Shown here in pieces: positions 10,279 through 19,446 of a stretch of DNA of 64,000 nt. This DNA comes from an uncultured Bacteroidales bacterium (GTDB taxonomy: Bacteria; Bacteroidota; Bacteroidia; Bacteroidales; UBA4417). The notes under the pieces are model-generated. The model had not been told where the DNA came from and did no database searches. It was given only the letters and a program-made list of their open reading frames with translations. Position 1 is the first letter of the stretch, and each line of letters starts with the position of its first letter. A program made the position numbers and the translations under genes. Location of the stretch: positions 60,305 to 124,304 of the forward strand of contig CAIRMR010000096.1 of assembly GCA_903879715.1 (NCBI GenBank), read 5' to 3'.

Positions 10279-10579
10279 GCAGTATAATTTTTCACGCAAA
10301 GCGATGCATTGAGCCTTTCGAAATGGCGCAAAGGCGCAAAGTTCTGAATTCAAACACATTAATGTTCTGAAAACTTCTTTGTATTTTTGAAGTATTCACC
10401 AATTTTCTAAGAAATGAATATTTTTAGCGACTTAGCGTCTTTGCGTTATATGTTTTTGAATGAAAAGCTAACTATTTATTTTACTAAAATTGATAAATAG
10501 AATCGAAAGCTTAATGTTTCTGTCTTCTCAGAGTGCTTATTATCTCCTTTTTTCTACATTTGCGTTTTAAACCCAGCAA
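10279..10579. other. Gap with cgcaaag / gtctttgcg intergenic repeats
   Basis: No gene seen. Bases 10293-10340 contain cgcaaag, cgcaaaggcgcaaag words and 10428-10448 the inverse-type words agcgacttagcgtctttgcg, a repeat pair often found between genes in this phylum. Bases 10301-10325 (gcgatgcattgagcctttcg...) also resemble the palindrome inside dispersed repeat copy B (about 63908-63920). Confidence 0.55.
10555..10562 (+). promoter_or_regulatory. Putative -7 box of the GGGP-synthase gene
   Basis: TACATTTG matches TAnnTTTG and ends 17 nt before the ATG, giving a very short leader. The -33 element is not clear. Confidence 0.45.
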
Positions 10580-11329
10580 ATGCCAATTTACCAGGATATC
10601 CTTAAACGCACGGAACAAGGCAGGAAACAGCTTGCTGTTCTGGTTGATCCTGATAAACTCCAAAATAAAGACGTTGAAAGTATTGCTATTAATGCCGCTA
10701 AATCCGGTGTTGATTACTTTTTCGTTGGAGGAAGCCTGCTGGTTAATAATGAACTGGATCAATGCATCAAAACGCTGAAAGTGAACAGCGAAATCCCTGT
10801 GATTCTTTTTCCCGGTAACAACATGCAGCTGAGTTGGAAAGCCGATGCTATTCTCTTTCTTTCTTTAATCAGTGGCCGTAATGCCGAAATGCTGATTGGT
10901 CGCCACGTAATAGCTGCCCCTTATCTGAAACTCAGTCCTCTTGAAGTGATTTCATGCGGTTATATGCTTGTCGAAAGCGGTAAAACTACGGCTGTTCAAT
11001 ACATGAGCAACACCATGCCTATTCCTTCGGACAAACTGGATATTGCCATCTGTACGGCAATGGCCGGTGAAATGCTGGGATTAAAACTGATTTACCTCGA
11101 AGCCGGAAGTGGAGCTCAATACAGCATTCCGATTCCGATGATTGAACAGGTGAAACAAAATTTAACCATACCGTTAATTGCGGGCGGTGGTTTACGCACA
11201 CCCGAAACCGTCAACCAGGCAGCCGTCGCCGGCGCTGATATTATTGTGATAGGAAATGCATTTGAAAAAAATTCCGGCCTGATCTCCGAAATGGCGGATG
11301 CGGTGCATAAGGCATCGAAAATTATATGA
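10580..11329 (+). CDS. Geranylgeranylglyceryl phosphate synthase family prenyltransferase
   Basis: A 249-residue TIM-barrel protein of the GGGPS/PcrB family. These enzymes join a long prenyl diphosphate to sn-glycerol-1-phosphate, the first step of ether-lipid formation in archaea; bacterial group II members exist in Bacteroidota. Motifs: LAVLVDPDKL (residues 18-27), DYFFVGGS, ILFPGNNMQLS, YLEAGSGAQ, IAGGGLRTPE and ADIIVIGNAFEK, which together build the phosphate and prenyl sites. The chain length of the product cannot be read with confidence. No neighbouring gene is in lipid metabolism. The RAYT gene follows after 50 bp. Confidence 0.93.
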   Translation: MPIYQDILKRTEQGRKQLAVLVDPDKLQNKDVESIAINAAKSGVDYFFVGGSLLVNNELDQCIKTLKVNSEIPVILFPGNNMQLSWKADAILFLSLISGRNAEMLIGRHVIAAPYLKLSPLEVISCGYMLVESGKTTAVQYMSNTMPIPSDKLDIAICTAMAGEMLGLKLIYLEAGSGAQYSIPIPMIEQVKQNLTIPLIAGGGLRTPETVNQAAVAGADIIVIGNAFEKNSGLISEMADAVHKASKII

Positions 11330-11379
11330 ACAAAATGAATCCTTGAAATTGAATAGATATTATATGATGATCTAATCGA

Positions 11380-12060
11380 ATGGAAAAATTTCATGGAAAA
11401 TATCGCATTTCTTCTGCCCGGTTACGAAATTGGGATTATGCTTCCCAGGGAATGTATTTTGTTACATTATGTACGAAAAACAGGGAACATTATTTCGGAC
11501 AGATTATAAAATCAGAGATTGATAAAGGACATTTTGAAATGCAATTATCCGAAATCGGCAGGATTGTTGAATCTGAATGGGTAAGAACGCCTGAGGTAAG
11601 GCTGGATATGAATTTAGAATTAGGTGAATACCAGGTTATGCCGAATCATTTTCATGCCATATTGATAATTGGTGAAAATCAATTCAATACCAAAGAATTG
11701 ATTCGTGAAACAGATAAAAATCCGGATGATACCCATAGAGACGCGATACTCGCGGCTCCTAATGATTCCGAATCCAAATCAAATCCGGATTCCGATCCGG
11801 TGTTTGAATTGGAAATGCAAATGATATTGGCAACCAATACAAAAGTTAAGAACAAATTTGCCCCGCAATCAAAGAATCTGGGTTCCGTTATGCGAGGATT
11901 TAAATCATCGGTTACGTCATTTATGAATGATCAGAACATTTATTTTCAATGGCAAACACGTTATTATGACCATATTATCCGTGATTATGATGAATACCAG
12001 CGAATTGCAAATTATATCCGTAAGAATCCGGACAATTGGGGAAATGATCGTTTAGGATAA
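11380..12060 (+). CDS. REP-associated tyrosine transposase (RAYT, Y1 HUH family)
   Basis: A 226-residue member of the TnpA_REP/IS200-like family. The HUH metal-binding motif is VMPNHFHAILII with His90 and His92. The C-terminal half has the RAYT signature WQTRYYDHIIRDYDEY...YIRKNP. RAYTs cut single-stranded palindromic REP sequences at a GTAG-type foot and are usually single-copy, domesticated or slowly mobile. Here a REP array starts 23 nt after the stop codon. The gene itself contains a degraded REP (11737-11760) that is translated as RDAILAAP in a variable linker about residues 119-127, between the HUH and tyrosine halves. The linker is also rich in Asp, Asn and Ser. The protein looks intact and possibly active. 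Confidence 0.93.
   Translation: MEKFHGKYRISSARLRNWDYASQGMYFVTLCTKNREHYFGQIIKSEIDKGHFEMQLSEIGRIVESEWVRTPEVRLDMNLELGEYQVMPNHFHAILIIGENQFNTKELIRETDKNPDDTHRDAILAAPNDSESKSNPDSDPVFELEMQMILATNTKVKNKFAPQSKNLGSVMRGFKSSVTSFMNDQNIYFQWQTRYYDHIIRDYDEYQRIANYIRKNPDNWGNDRLG
11737..11760 (+). repeat. Degraded REP palindrome inside the RAYT coding sequence
   Basis: agagacgcga-tac-tcgcggctcct keeps the left arm perfectly and differs in the right arm from the intact copy at 12084. It is read in frame within the linker of the RAYT protein. Confidence 0.7.
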
Positions 12061-12081
12061 TAATGACGTATAAACCGTACT

Positions 12082-12258
12082 GTAGAGACGCGATGCTCGC
12101 GTCTCTAATCATAAAATACCAACCCATAAAATGAAATAATTCATTTTATGGGCATTTTTGAGACGCGAGCATCGCGTCTCTGATTATAAAATACCATCCA
12201 ATAAAAATGAAATGATTCATTTTTATTGGTCTTTTTGAGACGCGAGCATCGCGTCTAC
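12082..12258. repeat. REP array: three GAGACGCG palindromes with two co-varying hairpins
   Basis: REP1 at 12084-12106 (10-bp stem, loop tgc) has GTAG overlapping its left foot, 12082-12085. REP2 at 12160-12180 and REP3 at 12238-12256 are in the opposite orientation; REP3 ends in ctac, the complement of GTAG. Between them lie two other perfect hairpins: 12123-12152 (13 bp, loop ataa) and 12198-12229 (14 bp, loop atga). The sequence from about 12107 to 12181 and from about 12182 to 12256 is a tandem duplication of about 75 bp. These are the likely substrates of the RAYT just upstream. The hairpins may also end or buffer transcription into the DPP IV gene 40 nt away. Confidence 0.9.
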
Positions 12259-12295
12259 ATGCACGGATTGAAAAAAAAATTACAAATAATCATAT

Positions 12296-14446
12296 ATGAA
12301 TAAAAAATCAATCTCCACCCTACTGGCATTACTTTTAATGCTTGGATCACAATTATTTGCACAATTTGCTGAGACGCGAGGCAACGCATCTCTACAAATT
12401 GACGACCTGATGAACCGGAAATTATATCCCTCATCCTTGTCAAATATCCAATGGCGCTGCAACAATCTCTTTACCTGGAATGCCAATAACACTGTTGTCC
12501 AAAGCGTGGTGAAAACAGGAACCACTGATACCATTCTTTCTCTTGATGCACTAAACAAGGTTGTTGAAAAGAATCAACAAAAGAAACTGAAAGGCATGCC
12601 TCCTTTTAAATGGGAAAATGAGGATACATTCAGATATTCCAATGATTCAAAGATATTCAGGTTCAATATGCTAACCAATGACCTGACTTTGGTTAACAGC
12701 TTTGAAGCAGAAGGTGAGAATTCCGAATTTGAACCAACTACAGGTCGTATTGCGTTTACAAAAGAAAATAACCTTTACGTTTCAGAGAACGGAAAAACCA
12801 TGGCTGTGACCAACGATTCTGACAAAGGAATTGTTAACGGGAAAACGGTTCATCGCAACGAATTCGGTATTGACGGCGGAATATTCTGGTCACCGAAAGG
12901 AAACCTGCTCGCTTTTTACCGCATGGACGAAACCATGGTAACCGAATATCCATTGGTGAATATTGATGAGCGCATTGCAAAAGTAGAATATATCCGCTAT
13001 CCTATGGCAGGAATGACCAGCCACCATGTTACAGTTGGAGTATTTAATCCGGTTACTAAACAGGTTGTTTTCCTGAAAACAGGAGACCCTGCAGAGCAAT
13101 ACCTGACCAATGTATCATGGAGTCCAGACGAAAAATACATTTTCATTGCAGTCCTCAACCGCGATCAGAACCATATGTGGCTGAATAAATATGATGCCAT
13201 GACCGGCGATTTTGTAAAAACGCTCTTTGAGGAAACGGATAATGAATATGTGGAACCTTTGCACGGTCTCGATTTCCTGAAAACCAATCCGTCACAGTTT
13301 CTGTGGCAAAGCCGACGCGATGGGTACAACCACATTTATTTATATGATGTTGAAGGCAACCTGGTAAAACAAGTTACCAAAGGACCTTGGGAAGTTACTT
13401 CCTACCAGGGTTTTGATCCGAAAGAAACAAAAATATTCTTCACCTCCACTCAGGAAAGCCCAATACAAAGGCATTTGTATTCCGTGGAGCTGAAAACCGG
13501 CAAAACACTTAAATACACTTCAGCTAAAGGAACACATACTACACTTGTTTCACCTGATGGCAAACTGATTATTGACCGTTTAAGCAGCCTTGAAATCGGA
13601 TCGCGCACAACACTTATTAACGAAAAGGCTGCGGTGGTAAGACTTATAGCCGAAGATGTTAATCCGTTGAAAGATTACAACCTTGGATCAACATCATTTG
13701 TAACTTTAAAAGCTGATGACGGTAGCGATTTATATGGCAGGCTGATTTTACCTGTTGGTTTTGATCCTTCAAAAAAATACCCGACACTGGTTTATGTTTA
13801 TGGCGGACCTCATTCACAATTAGTTTCTGATACCTGGCTTGGTGCAGCCCCTCTTTATTTTAACTACCTGACAACCAAAGGATATATTGTCTGGACATTG
13901 GATAACCGCGGAACTTCGAACCGTGGCGCTGATTTCGAGCAGGTAATTCATCGTAAATTGGGCGATATTGAAAGCAAGGACCAGATGGTGGGCGTTAATT
14001 ATTTGAAATCTTTGCCATATGTCGATGCAACCCGCATTGGTATTGATGGCTGGAGTTATGGCGGATTTATGACGCTGACTTTGTATTTGCGCAATCCGGG
14101 AGTATTTAAAGTTGCTACCTGCGGCGGACCGGTTATCGATTGGAAGTATTATGAAATTATGTATGGCGAACGTTATATGGATACGCCTGAGCAAAATCCG
14201 GAAGGATATAAAAAAGCCAGTATCCTGAATTATGTGGATCAACTTCAGGGCAAACTATTGGTTATTCATGGCGCGCAGGATAATACGGTTGTGTGGCAGA
14301 ACAGCCTTCAGTTTATACAATCCTGCATCAAAAAAGGCAAACAAGTTGATTATTTCGTGTATCCAAACCATGAACATAATGTGAGTGGAGCAGACAGGCT
14401 TCACCTTTACAGGAAGTTGGCGGAATATTATGATCAGAATCTTTAA
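12296..14446 (+). CDS. Dipeptidyl peptidase IV (family S9B), secreted
   Basis: A 716-residue prolyl peptidase that removes X-Pro or X-Ala dipeptides from peptides, acting in the periplasm or at the surface. A signal peptide covers about residues 1-23 (KKSISTLLALLLMLGSQLFAQ). A beta-propeller domain (about 60-470) precedes an alpha/beta hydrolase domain (about 480-716). The catalytic triad is visible: Ser587 in GWSYGG, Asp662 in HGAQDNTV and His694 in NHEHNV. Length fits the family. Odd point: the codons for about residues 26-33 (ETRGNASL), just after the signal peptide, come from a REP-like palindrome (12371-12395), so a mobile palindrome has apparently been absorbed into the mature N terminus. 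Confidence 0.96.
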   Translation: MNKKSISTLLALLLMLGSQLFAQFAETRGNASLQIDDLMNRKLYPSSLSNIQWRCNNLFTWNANNTVVQSVVKTGTTDTILSLDALNKVVEKNQQKKLKGMPPFKWENEDTFRYSNDSKIFRFNMLTNDLTLVNSFEAEGENSEFEPTTGRIAFTKENNLYVSENGKTMAVTNDSDKGIVNGKTVHRNEFGIDGGIFWSPKGNLLAFYRMDETMVTEYPLVNIDERIAKVEYIRYPMAGMTSHHVTVGVFNPVTKQVVFLKTGDPAEQYLTNVSWSPDEKYIFIAVLNRDQNHMWLNKYDAMTGDFVKTLFEETDNEYVEPLHGLDFLKTNPSQFLWQSRRDGYNHIYLYDVEGNLVKQVTKGPWEVTSYQGFDPKETKIFFTSTQESPIQRHLYSVELKTGKTLKYTSAKGTHTTLVSPDGKLIIDRLSSLEIGSRTTLINEKAAVVRLIAEDVNPLKDYNLGSTSFVTLKADDGSDLYGRLILPVGFDPSKKYPTLVYVYGGPHSQLVSDTWLGAAPLYFNYLTTKGYIVWTLDNRGTSNRGADFEQVIHRKLGDIESKDQMVGVNYLKSLPYVDATRIGIDGWSYGGFMTLTLYLRNPGVFKVATCGGPVIDWKYYEIMYGERYMDTPEQNPEGYKKASILNYVDQLQGKLLVIHGAQDNTVVWQNSLQFIQSCIKKGKQVDYFVYPNHEHNVSGADRLHLYRKLAEYYDQNL
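12371..12395 (-). repeat. Degraded REP palindrome inside the DPP IV gene
   Basis: gagacgcg...cgcatctc forms an 8-bp stem with one C-A mismatch, and ctac follows, giving GTAG at the foot on the - strand. It matches the REP array 110 bp upstream and is translated in frame. Confidence 0.75.
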
Positions 14447-14619
14447 GTCATCCTGTATCTGGGTATCCTAAACAAAGCTACTACAGACATATATTGCATT
14501 CAATCAGCAATATATAACCTGGTTTAATGTTGTAAAGTTCGTTAACGCTTTGTTAATATTTCGAAACATATGTAACAATAAGTATAATTATATGTTACTT
14601 TGTAACTTCTTAGAACATT

Positions 14620-14997
14620 ATGCTTAAAAAAGCCGGAAATATTGTAATAATTGTACTTCTGTTGGTTGCGACAGGTGGTATGCCTGTTACACGGCATTAT
14701 TGCGGGCTGGTTGCAAAGTCAGTTTCATTTTTCACCACTCCGAAATCATGCTGCGGAGACAATTGCAGTAAATGTCATAATGTTTTTAAATTTACTAAAG
14801 TTAACGATGACTTTGAGTCTGGTTCATCAGTTATAGCCCATGCACTTACAGATTATGTTACTTTACACACTAGTTTTTGTATCGATTTATTTGATAGCCT
14901 AAACAGCTCGACCGATATTGATTTATCTAATCATCGAGTGATTTTCACGCAAATAGCCGGCCATTCGCCGGCATCCCTTGGCAATTTCCGTTGCTGA
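14620..14997 (+). CDS. HYC_CC_PP-type small exported protein
   Basis: A 125-residue protein with an N-terminal hydrophobic segment (about residues 4-20) and a spaced Cys/His pattern: RHYCG, then KSCCGDNCSKCHN. This fits the small HYC_CC_PP family found in Bacteroidota next to heavy-metal efflux operons. The biochemical role is not known; the Cys/His cluster suggests metal binding or a metal-linked redox role at the envelope. It is the first gene of the copper/silver efflux island and shares its orientation. Recognition is by motif and context only. Confidence 0.75.
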   Translation: MLKKAGNIVIIVLLLVATGGMPVTRHYCGLVAKSVSFFTTPKSCCGDNCSKCHNVFKFTKVNDDFESGSSVIAHALTDYVTLHTSFCIDLFDSLNSSTDIDLSNHRVIFTQIAGHSPASLGNFRC

Positions 14998-15205
14998 AAT
15001 CCTTTCTTTAGGAAGTAATCCTGCATTGTAGGTACATCGTAAATCCTTTGGCAAAATCTTTATGCCCTGGTGTAATCCATGTACTGCTTTGTAGATTCGA
15101 CTTTCCCCCTCCTATTTCAATCTCTTTAAACGTAATTAATTGCCAGGACAATCCAGCTTTTTAAGCTATTGTTCCGCACATTAAACATGCATTAAAACCT
15201 AAACC

Positions 15206-15466
15206 ATGAAAAAGTCAATTCTCATTGTACTGCTATCAGTTGCGGTAGCGATAGCTTTCAATTCATGCAATAATTCAACCTCAAACAGCACGGCAGTTGC
15301 ATCAAAAACAACTGATAAAGAAATATATACCTGTAGCATGCACCCGGAAGTGCGTAGCGACAAACCTGGCGATTGCCCAAAATGCGGAATGAAACTCATT
15401 AAAATGGAAACTGCAGATACAACAAAAATAAATGATCATTCCGATACTACTATGAAAATGAAGTAG
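15206..15466 (+). CDS. Heavy-metal-binding-domain lipoprotein
   Basis: An 86-residue lipoprotein: signal segment of about 20 residues, then the lipobox FNSC. The mature part is one heavy-metal-binding domain, YTCSMHPEVRSDKPGDCPKC followed by GMKL, with the paired Cys and Met-His ligands seen at the N terminus of many CusB proteins. The same domain occurs in the CusB-like protein of this island (about residues 48-75). It probably binds Cu(I)/Ag(I) in the periplasm and may serve as a CusF-like carrier; no separate CusF gene is present. cusA follows after 116 bp. Confidence 0.88.
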   Translation: MKKSILIVLLSVAVAIAFNSCNNSTSNSTAVASKTTDKEIYTCSMHPEVRSDKPGDCPKCGMKLIKMETADTTKINDHSDTTMKMK

Positions 15467-15582
15467 TAAGGCTACAGAGAACAACTAGCGGATTGCGCAT
15501 TTCTGAAATGGCAGATTTGTCAGTTGACCTCTGAATCCAACTTTTGAGTTTGCATCTTAATAAACCTCTTAATTAATGACAC

Positions 15583-18500
15583 ATGTTTAACCGACTTGTT
15601 AAATATTTTCTCGAAAACCGGCTCATCACTTTTATCTTCCTGATAACTTTTATCGTATTGGGAGTTGTTTTCATGCCGTTCAGCTGGAATTCAGGAATCC
15701 TTCCACGCGATCCTGTTTCAGTGGATGCTATTCCTGATATTGGCGAAAACCAGCAGATTGTCGCTACCGAATGGATGGGCCGTTCGCCCAAAGATATCCA
15801 GGACCAGGTTTCTTACCCGTTGACTACGGCTTTGTTAGGAATACCCGGCGTTCAAACGATTCGAAGTACATCCATGTTTGGAATGTCTTTTATCTATATC
15901 ATCTTTAAAGATAACATTGAGTTCTATTGGAGCCGTTCTCGGATTCTTGAAAAGCTAAGTTCGCTGCCTGCCGGAACATTACCGACCGGAATACAACCAA
16001 CCCTAGGTCCCGACGCAACTGCATTAGGCCAGATTTTCTGGTATACGCTCGAGGGCCGTGATCCGAAAACAGGAAAACCAAATGGCGGCTGGGATCCGCA
16101 GGAACTCCGTACCATTCAGGATTTTTATGTCAAATATGGCCTTTCTACCGCCGAAGGTGTTTCCGAAGTCGCATCGGTTGGTGGTTTTATCAAGGAATAC
16201 CAGGTTGATCTGAATCCAGAAGCATTGAAAGCGTTCAATGTTTCAGTGATGGATGTAATGAATGCCGTTCGCAAAAGCAACCTGGATATTGGAGCCGAAA
16301 CAATGGAATTGAATAATGTGGAATACATTATCCGTGGCCTTGGCTATGTCAAAAATCTCGAAGACCTTGAAATTTCTGTGGTTGCTGTCCGAAATAATGT
16401 TCCTGTTCGAATTAAGGATGTGGCTCATGTTGCTTTTGGCCCGGCTACCCGCCGTGGCGGACTCGACAAAGCCGGTTCCGAAGCAGTTGGAGCTGTTGTG
16501 GTAGCGCGTTATGGCTCAAATCCCATGGAGGTGATCAGCAATGTAAAAACCAAGATAAAGGAAATTGAAGCCGGAATGCCTCAGAAAACATTGCCCGACG
16601 GTTCCATTTCCAAAGTAACCATCGTTCCTTTTTACGATCGTACAGGATTGATCAAAGAAACCATTGGAACACTGGAATCAGCACTTTCGCATGAAATTCT
16701 TATCAGTATTATCGTAATCATCATATTGGTTATGAACCTCAGGGCATCCCTTATCGTAGCAGGTTTATTGCCCATTGGAGTTTTAATGACATTTATCCTG
16801 ATGCGGATTTTCGGAATCGAAGCTAATATTGTTGCTTTATCCGGAATAGCAATTGCAATTGGAGTGATGGTCGATATAGGGATTGTGGATGTTGAAAATA
16901 TTCTCCGGCACCTGGAAATGCCCGAAAACAAAGGAATCCGTGGCAAAAAACTGATGGATGTTATATACCTGGCAACCACCGAAGTTCGTGCTGCCGTGGT
17001 TACATCCATCGCAACAACTATAGTGAGTTTCCTTCCTGTTTTTGCGATGCAGGCAGCCGAAGGCAAGTTGTTCCATCCGTTGGCTTTCACTAAAACATTT
17101 GCCCTGATTGCTGCCTTTATTCTTGGAATTGTAGTACTGCCAACGTTAACGCATATCTTCTTTTCCATCCGGATTGATACAAAGAAAATCCGCAAAATCT
17201 GGAATGGAGGCCTGATCATAACAGGAATACTAGCAATTGTCTTCTGGCATACATGGCCAGCACTTGCATTAATTGCGATTGGTATTAATAATCTGCTTGA
17301 TTACCGCTGGCCTGATAACCGCAAGGAATTTCCGAATTATATCAACATTGCCATAACGGTGTTGATTGCGGCTTATTATTTGTCCATTGAATGGCTGCCA
17401 CTAGGCGCTCACAACAGCACGCTGATCAACTTCATTTTTGTGGCAGGAATAATTGCTGTAATCCTGGCTGTTCTTATGTCGATGGTGCATTTTTATGAGG
17501 ATATAATGCGCTGGGCACTGGAAAATAAAGGCAAATTCCTGATAATCCCTTTAGTAACATTAATTTTCGGATTGTTAGCCTGGCAGGGATACGATAAAGT
17601 ATTCGGATTTGTTGCTTCAGGTGCTGAAAAAGCAGGTTGGAAAAACATCAGGCAAACTTCTGCCTGGCAAGGTTCTTCAAAAACATTTCCGGGAACAGGC
17701 AAGGAGTTTATGCCTTCCTTAAACGAAGGCTCATTCCTGCTGATGCCAACCAGTATGCCGCATTCGAGCATCGAAAAGAATCTTGAATACATTGAAACCC
17801 TTGATAAACGACTTTCTACCATTCCGGAAGTCGAAATTGCTGTAGGTAAATGGGGCCGCGTAAATTCAGCTCTGGATCCTGCTCCGGTGCAGATGTTTGA
17901 GAATACGATAAATTACCAGCCGGAATATGCGCTGGATGAAAACGGTCAGCGTATGCGTTTTAAGGTGGACAGGGATGGAAATTATATCTTCAAAAACGGA
18001 TCAAAATATAACCTTGATAAAGATGGTTTTCGTTCCATTACAACTGATAGCCTTGTCCCTGACAATAATGGTGAATATTTCCGTCAATGGCGTCCCGAAA
18101 TCAGGAAACCGGATGATATATGGAATGAAATAGTTAAAGTAACCAATATACCCGGCCTGACTTCCGCTCCGAAACTGCAACCGATTGAAACACGACTGGT
18201 AATGCTTTCAACAGGAATGCGTGCACCAATGGGCTTAAAAGTCTATGGCCCCGACCTGGATGCAATTGAAAAAGCCGGAATGCAGCTTGAGCAGGCATTG
18301 AAAGAAGTTCCTGCAATTAAAGCATCAAGTGTATTTTACGATCGTGCTGTTGGCGCACCATACCTTGAAATAAAGCTAAACCGCGAAGCGATGGCTCGTT
18401 ATGGCATGACTGTCAGCGATATACAGGAAGTGCTTCAGGTTGCAGTCGGAGGAATGGCACTTTCCTCATCCGTCGAAGGTCGCGAACGGTTTCCGATGAG

Positions 18501-19446
18501 AGTTCGCTACGCGCGTGAACTGCGCGATAATCCTGATGACCTCAATCGAATCCTTATCCCGGCCAGTAATGGCGTACAGGTTCCCTTAAGCGAAATCGCC
18601 GATATTGATTATACCCGTGGCGCTCAAATGATCCGGAGCGAAAATACATTTCTGAACGGGTATGTTATTTTCGATAAAAATGAAGGCAAAGCGGAAGTGG
18701 ATGTAGTTCAGGATGCAGAAAAGGTCCTCCAACAGAAATTGAGTTCCGGTTCTTTGAAATTACCTGATGGTGTATCCTATAAATTTGCCGGCAATTACGA
18801 AAATCAACTTAGAGCTACAAAACGATTGGCAATAGTAATTCCGATAAGTTTGTTCTTAATATTGCTCTTGTTGTATTTACAGTTCCGGACGGTTACAGCT
18901 TCTTTTATCCATTTTTCAGGCGTATTTGTAGCCTTTGCCGGCGGATTTATTATGCTTTGGCTCTACGGCCAGGGCTGGTTTATGAACTTTTCGATTGCTG
19001 GAATCAACCTTCGTGATATGTTCCAGATGCATACCATAAATCTGAGTGTGGCAGTCTGGGTTGGGTTTATTGCCCTTTTCGGAATTGCTACCAACGACGG
19101 AGTAATTATGGGAACCTATATTCACCAGGTTTTTGAAGACCGGCATCCTGCTACCGTGCACGAAGTGCGTGAGGCTGTTGTAACTGCCGGCTTGAAACGC
19201 GTCCGTCCCGCCATGATGACTACGGCTGTAGCAGTCATTGCTCTTTTACCTGTGCTTTCATCTTCCGGGAAAGGTTCAGATATCATGATTCCTATGGCAA
19301 TACCGATGTTTGGTGGAATGGTGATCCAGGTAATGACGGTTTATGTTGTTCCCTTATTTCAGGCAATGTGGAGAGAAGATGAAATTACCCGTCAAAATAA
19401 ATTGGCAATTCAAAACTTTAAAAGCCAGGATAATAATGAAAACTAA
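15583..19446 (+). CDS. cusA: CusA/CzcA-type RND heavy-metal efflux pump, copper/silver type
   Basis: A 1287-residue inner-membrane RND transporter that exports metal ions with proton counter-flow. The three methionines that bind Cu(I)/Ag(I) in E. coli CusA are all conserved: Met874 (RLVMLSTGM), Met942 (RYGMTVSDI) and Met1016 (AQMIRSEN). The TM4 proton relay is in GVMVDIGIVDVEN. It is some 240 residues longer than E. coli CusA. One insert (about residues 530-650) between TM6 and TM7 adds several hydrophobic helices; another (about 780-855) lies in the periplasmic porter domain and is rich in charged residues and Asn/Gly. Similar long forms occur in the phylum. The stop overlaps the start of the next gene by 11 nt, showing translational coupling. 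Confidence 0.96.
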   Translation: MFNRLVKYFLENRLITFIFLITFIVLGVVFMPFSWNSGILPRDPVSVDAIPDIGENQQIVATEWMGRSPKDIQDQVSYPLTTALLGIPGVQTIRSTSMFGMSFIYIIFKDNIEFYWSRSRILEKLSSLPAGTLPTGIQPTLGPDATALGQIFWYTLEGRDPKTGKPNGGWDPQELRTIQDFYVKYGLSTAEGVSEVASVGGFIKEYQVDLNPEALKAFNVSVMDVMNAVRKSNLDIGAETMELNNVEYIIRGLGYVKNLEDLEISVVAVRNNVPVRIKDVAHVAFGPATRRGGLDKAGSEAVGAVVVARYGSNPMEVISNVKTKIKEIEAGMPQKTLPDGSISKVTIVPFYDRTGLIKETIGTLESALSHEILISIIVIIILVMNLRASLIVAGLLPIGVLMTFILMRIFGIEANIVALSGIAIAIGVMVDIGIVDVENILRHLEMPENKGIRGKKLMDVIYLATTEVRAAVVTSIATTIVSFLPVFAMQAAEGKLFHPLAFTKTFALIAAFILGIVVLPTLTHIFFSIRIDTKKIRKIWNGGLIITGILAIVFWHTWPALALIAIGINNLLDYRWPDNRKEFPNYINIAITVLIAAYYLSIEWLPLGAHNSTLINFIFVAGIIAVILAVLMSMVHFYEDIMRWALENKGKFLIIPLVTLIFGLLAWQGYDKVFGFVASGAEKAGWKNIRQTSAWQGSSKTFPGTGKEFMPSLNEGSFLLMPTSMPHSSIEKNLEYIETLDKRLSTIPEVEIAVGKWGRVNSALDPAPVQMFENTINYQPEYALDENGQRMRFKVDRDGNYIFKNGSKYNLDKDGFRSITTDSLVPDNNGEYFRQWRPEIRKPDDIWNEIVKVTNIPGLTSAPKLQPIETRLVMLSTGMRAPMGLKVYGPDLDAIEKAGMQLEQALKEVPAIKASSVFYDRAVGAPYLEIKLNREAMARYGMTVSDIQEVLQVAVGGMALSSSVEGRERFPMRVRYARELRDNPDDLNRILIPASNGVQVPLSEIADIDYTRGAQMIRSENTFLNGYVIFDKNEGKAEVDVVQDAEKVLQQKLSSGSLKLPDGVSYKFAGNYENQLRATKRLAIVIPISLFLILLLLYLQFRTVTASFIHFSGVFVAFAGGFIMLWLYGQGWFMNFSIAGINLRDMFQMHTINLSVAVWVGFIALFGIATNDGVIMGTYIHQVFEDRHPATVHEVREAVVTAGLKRVRPAMMTTAVAVIALLPVLSSSGKGSDIMIPMAIPMFGGMVIQVMTVYVVPLFQAMWREDEITRQNKLAIQNFKSQDNNEN

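Noticed and set aside
12082..12258. Short repeats that could be mistaken for a small CRISPR array
   Set aside because: The repeats are palindromes in both orientations with a duplicated spacer, and a RAYT gene adjoins them; no cas genes are present.
16632..17219. A 195-codon open frame on the - strand inside cusA
   Set aside because: It mirrors the highly biased codons of a membrane region in cusA, has no family resemblance and no independent start signal.
19343..19435. Upstream start for the TolC-type gene
   Set aside because: It would overlap cusA by 104 nt and place 31 residues before a good signal peptide.
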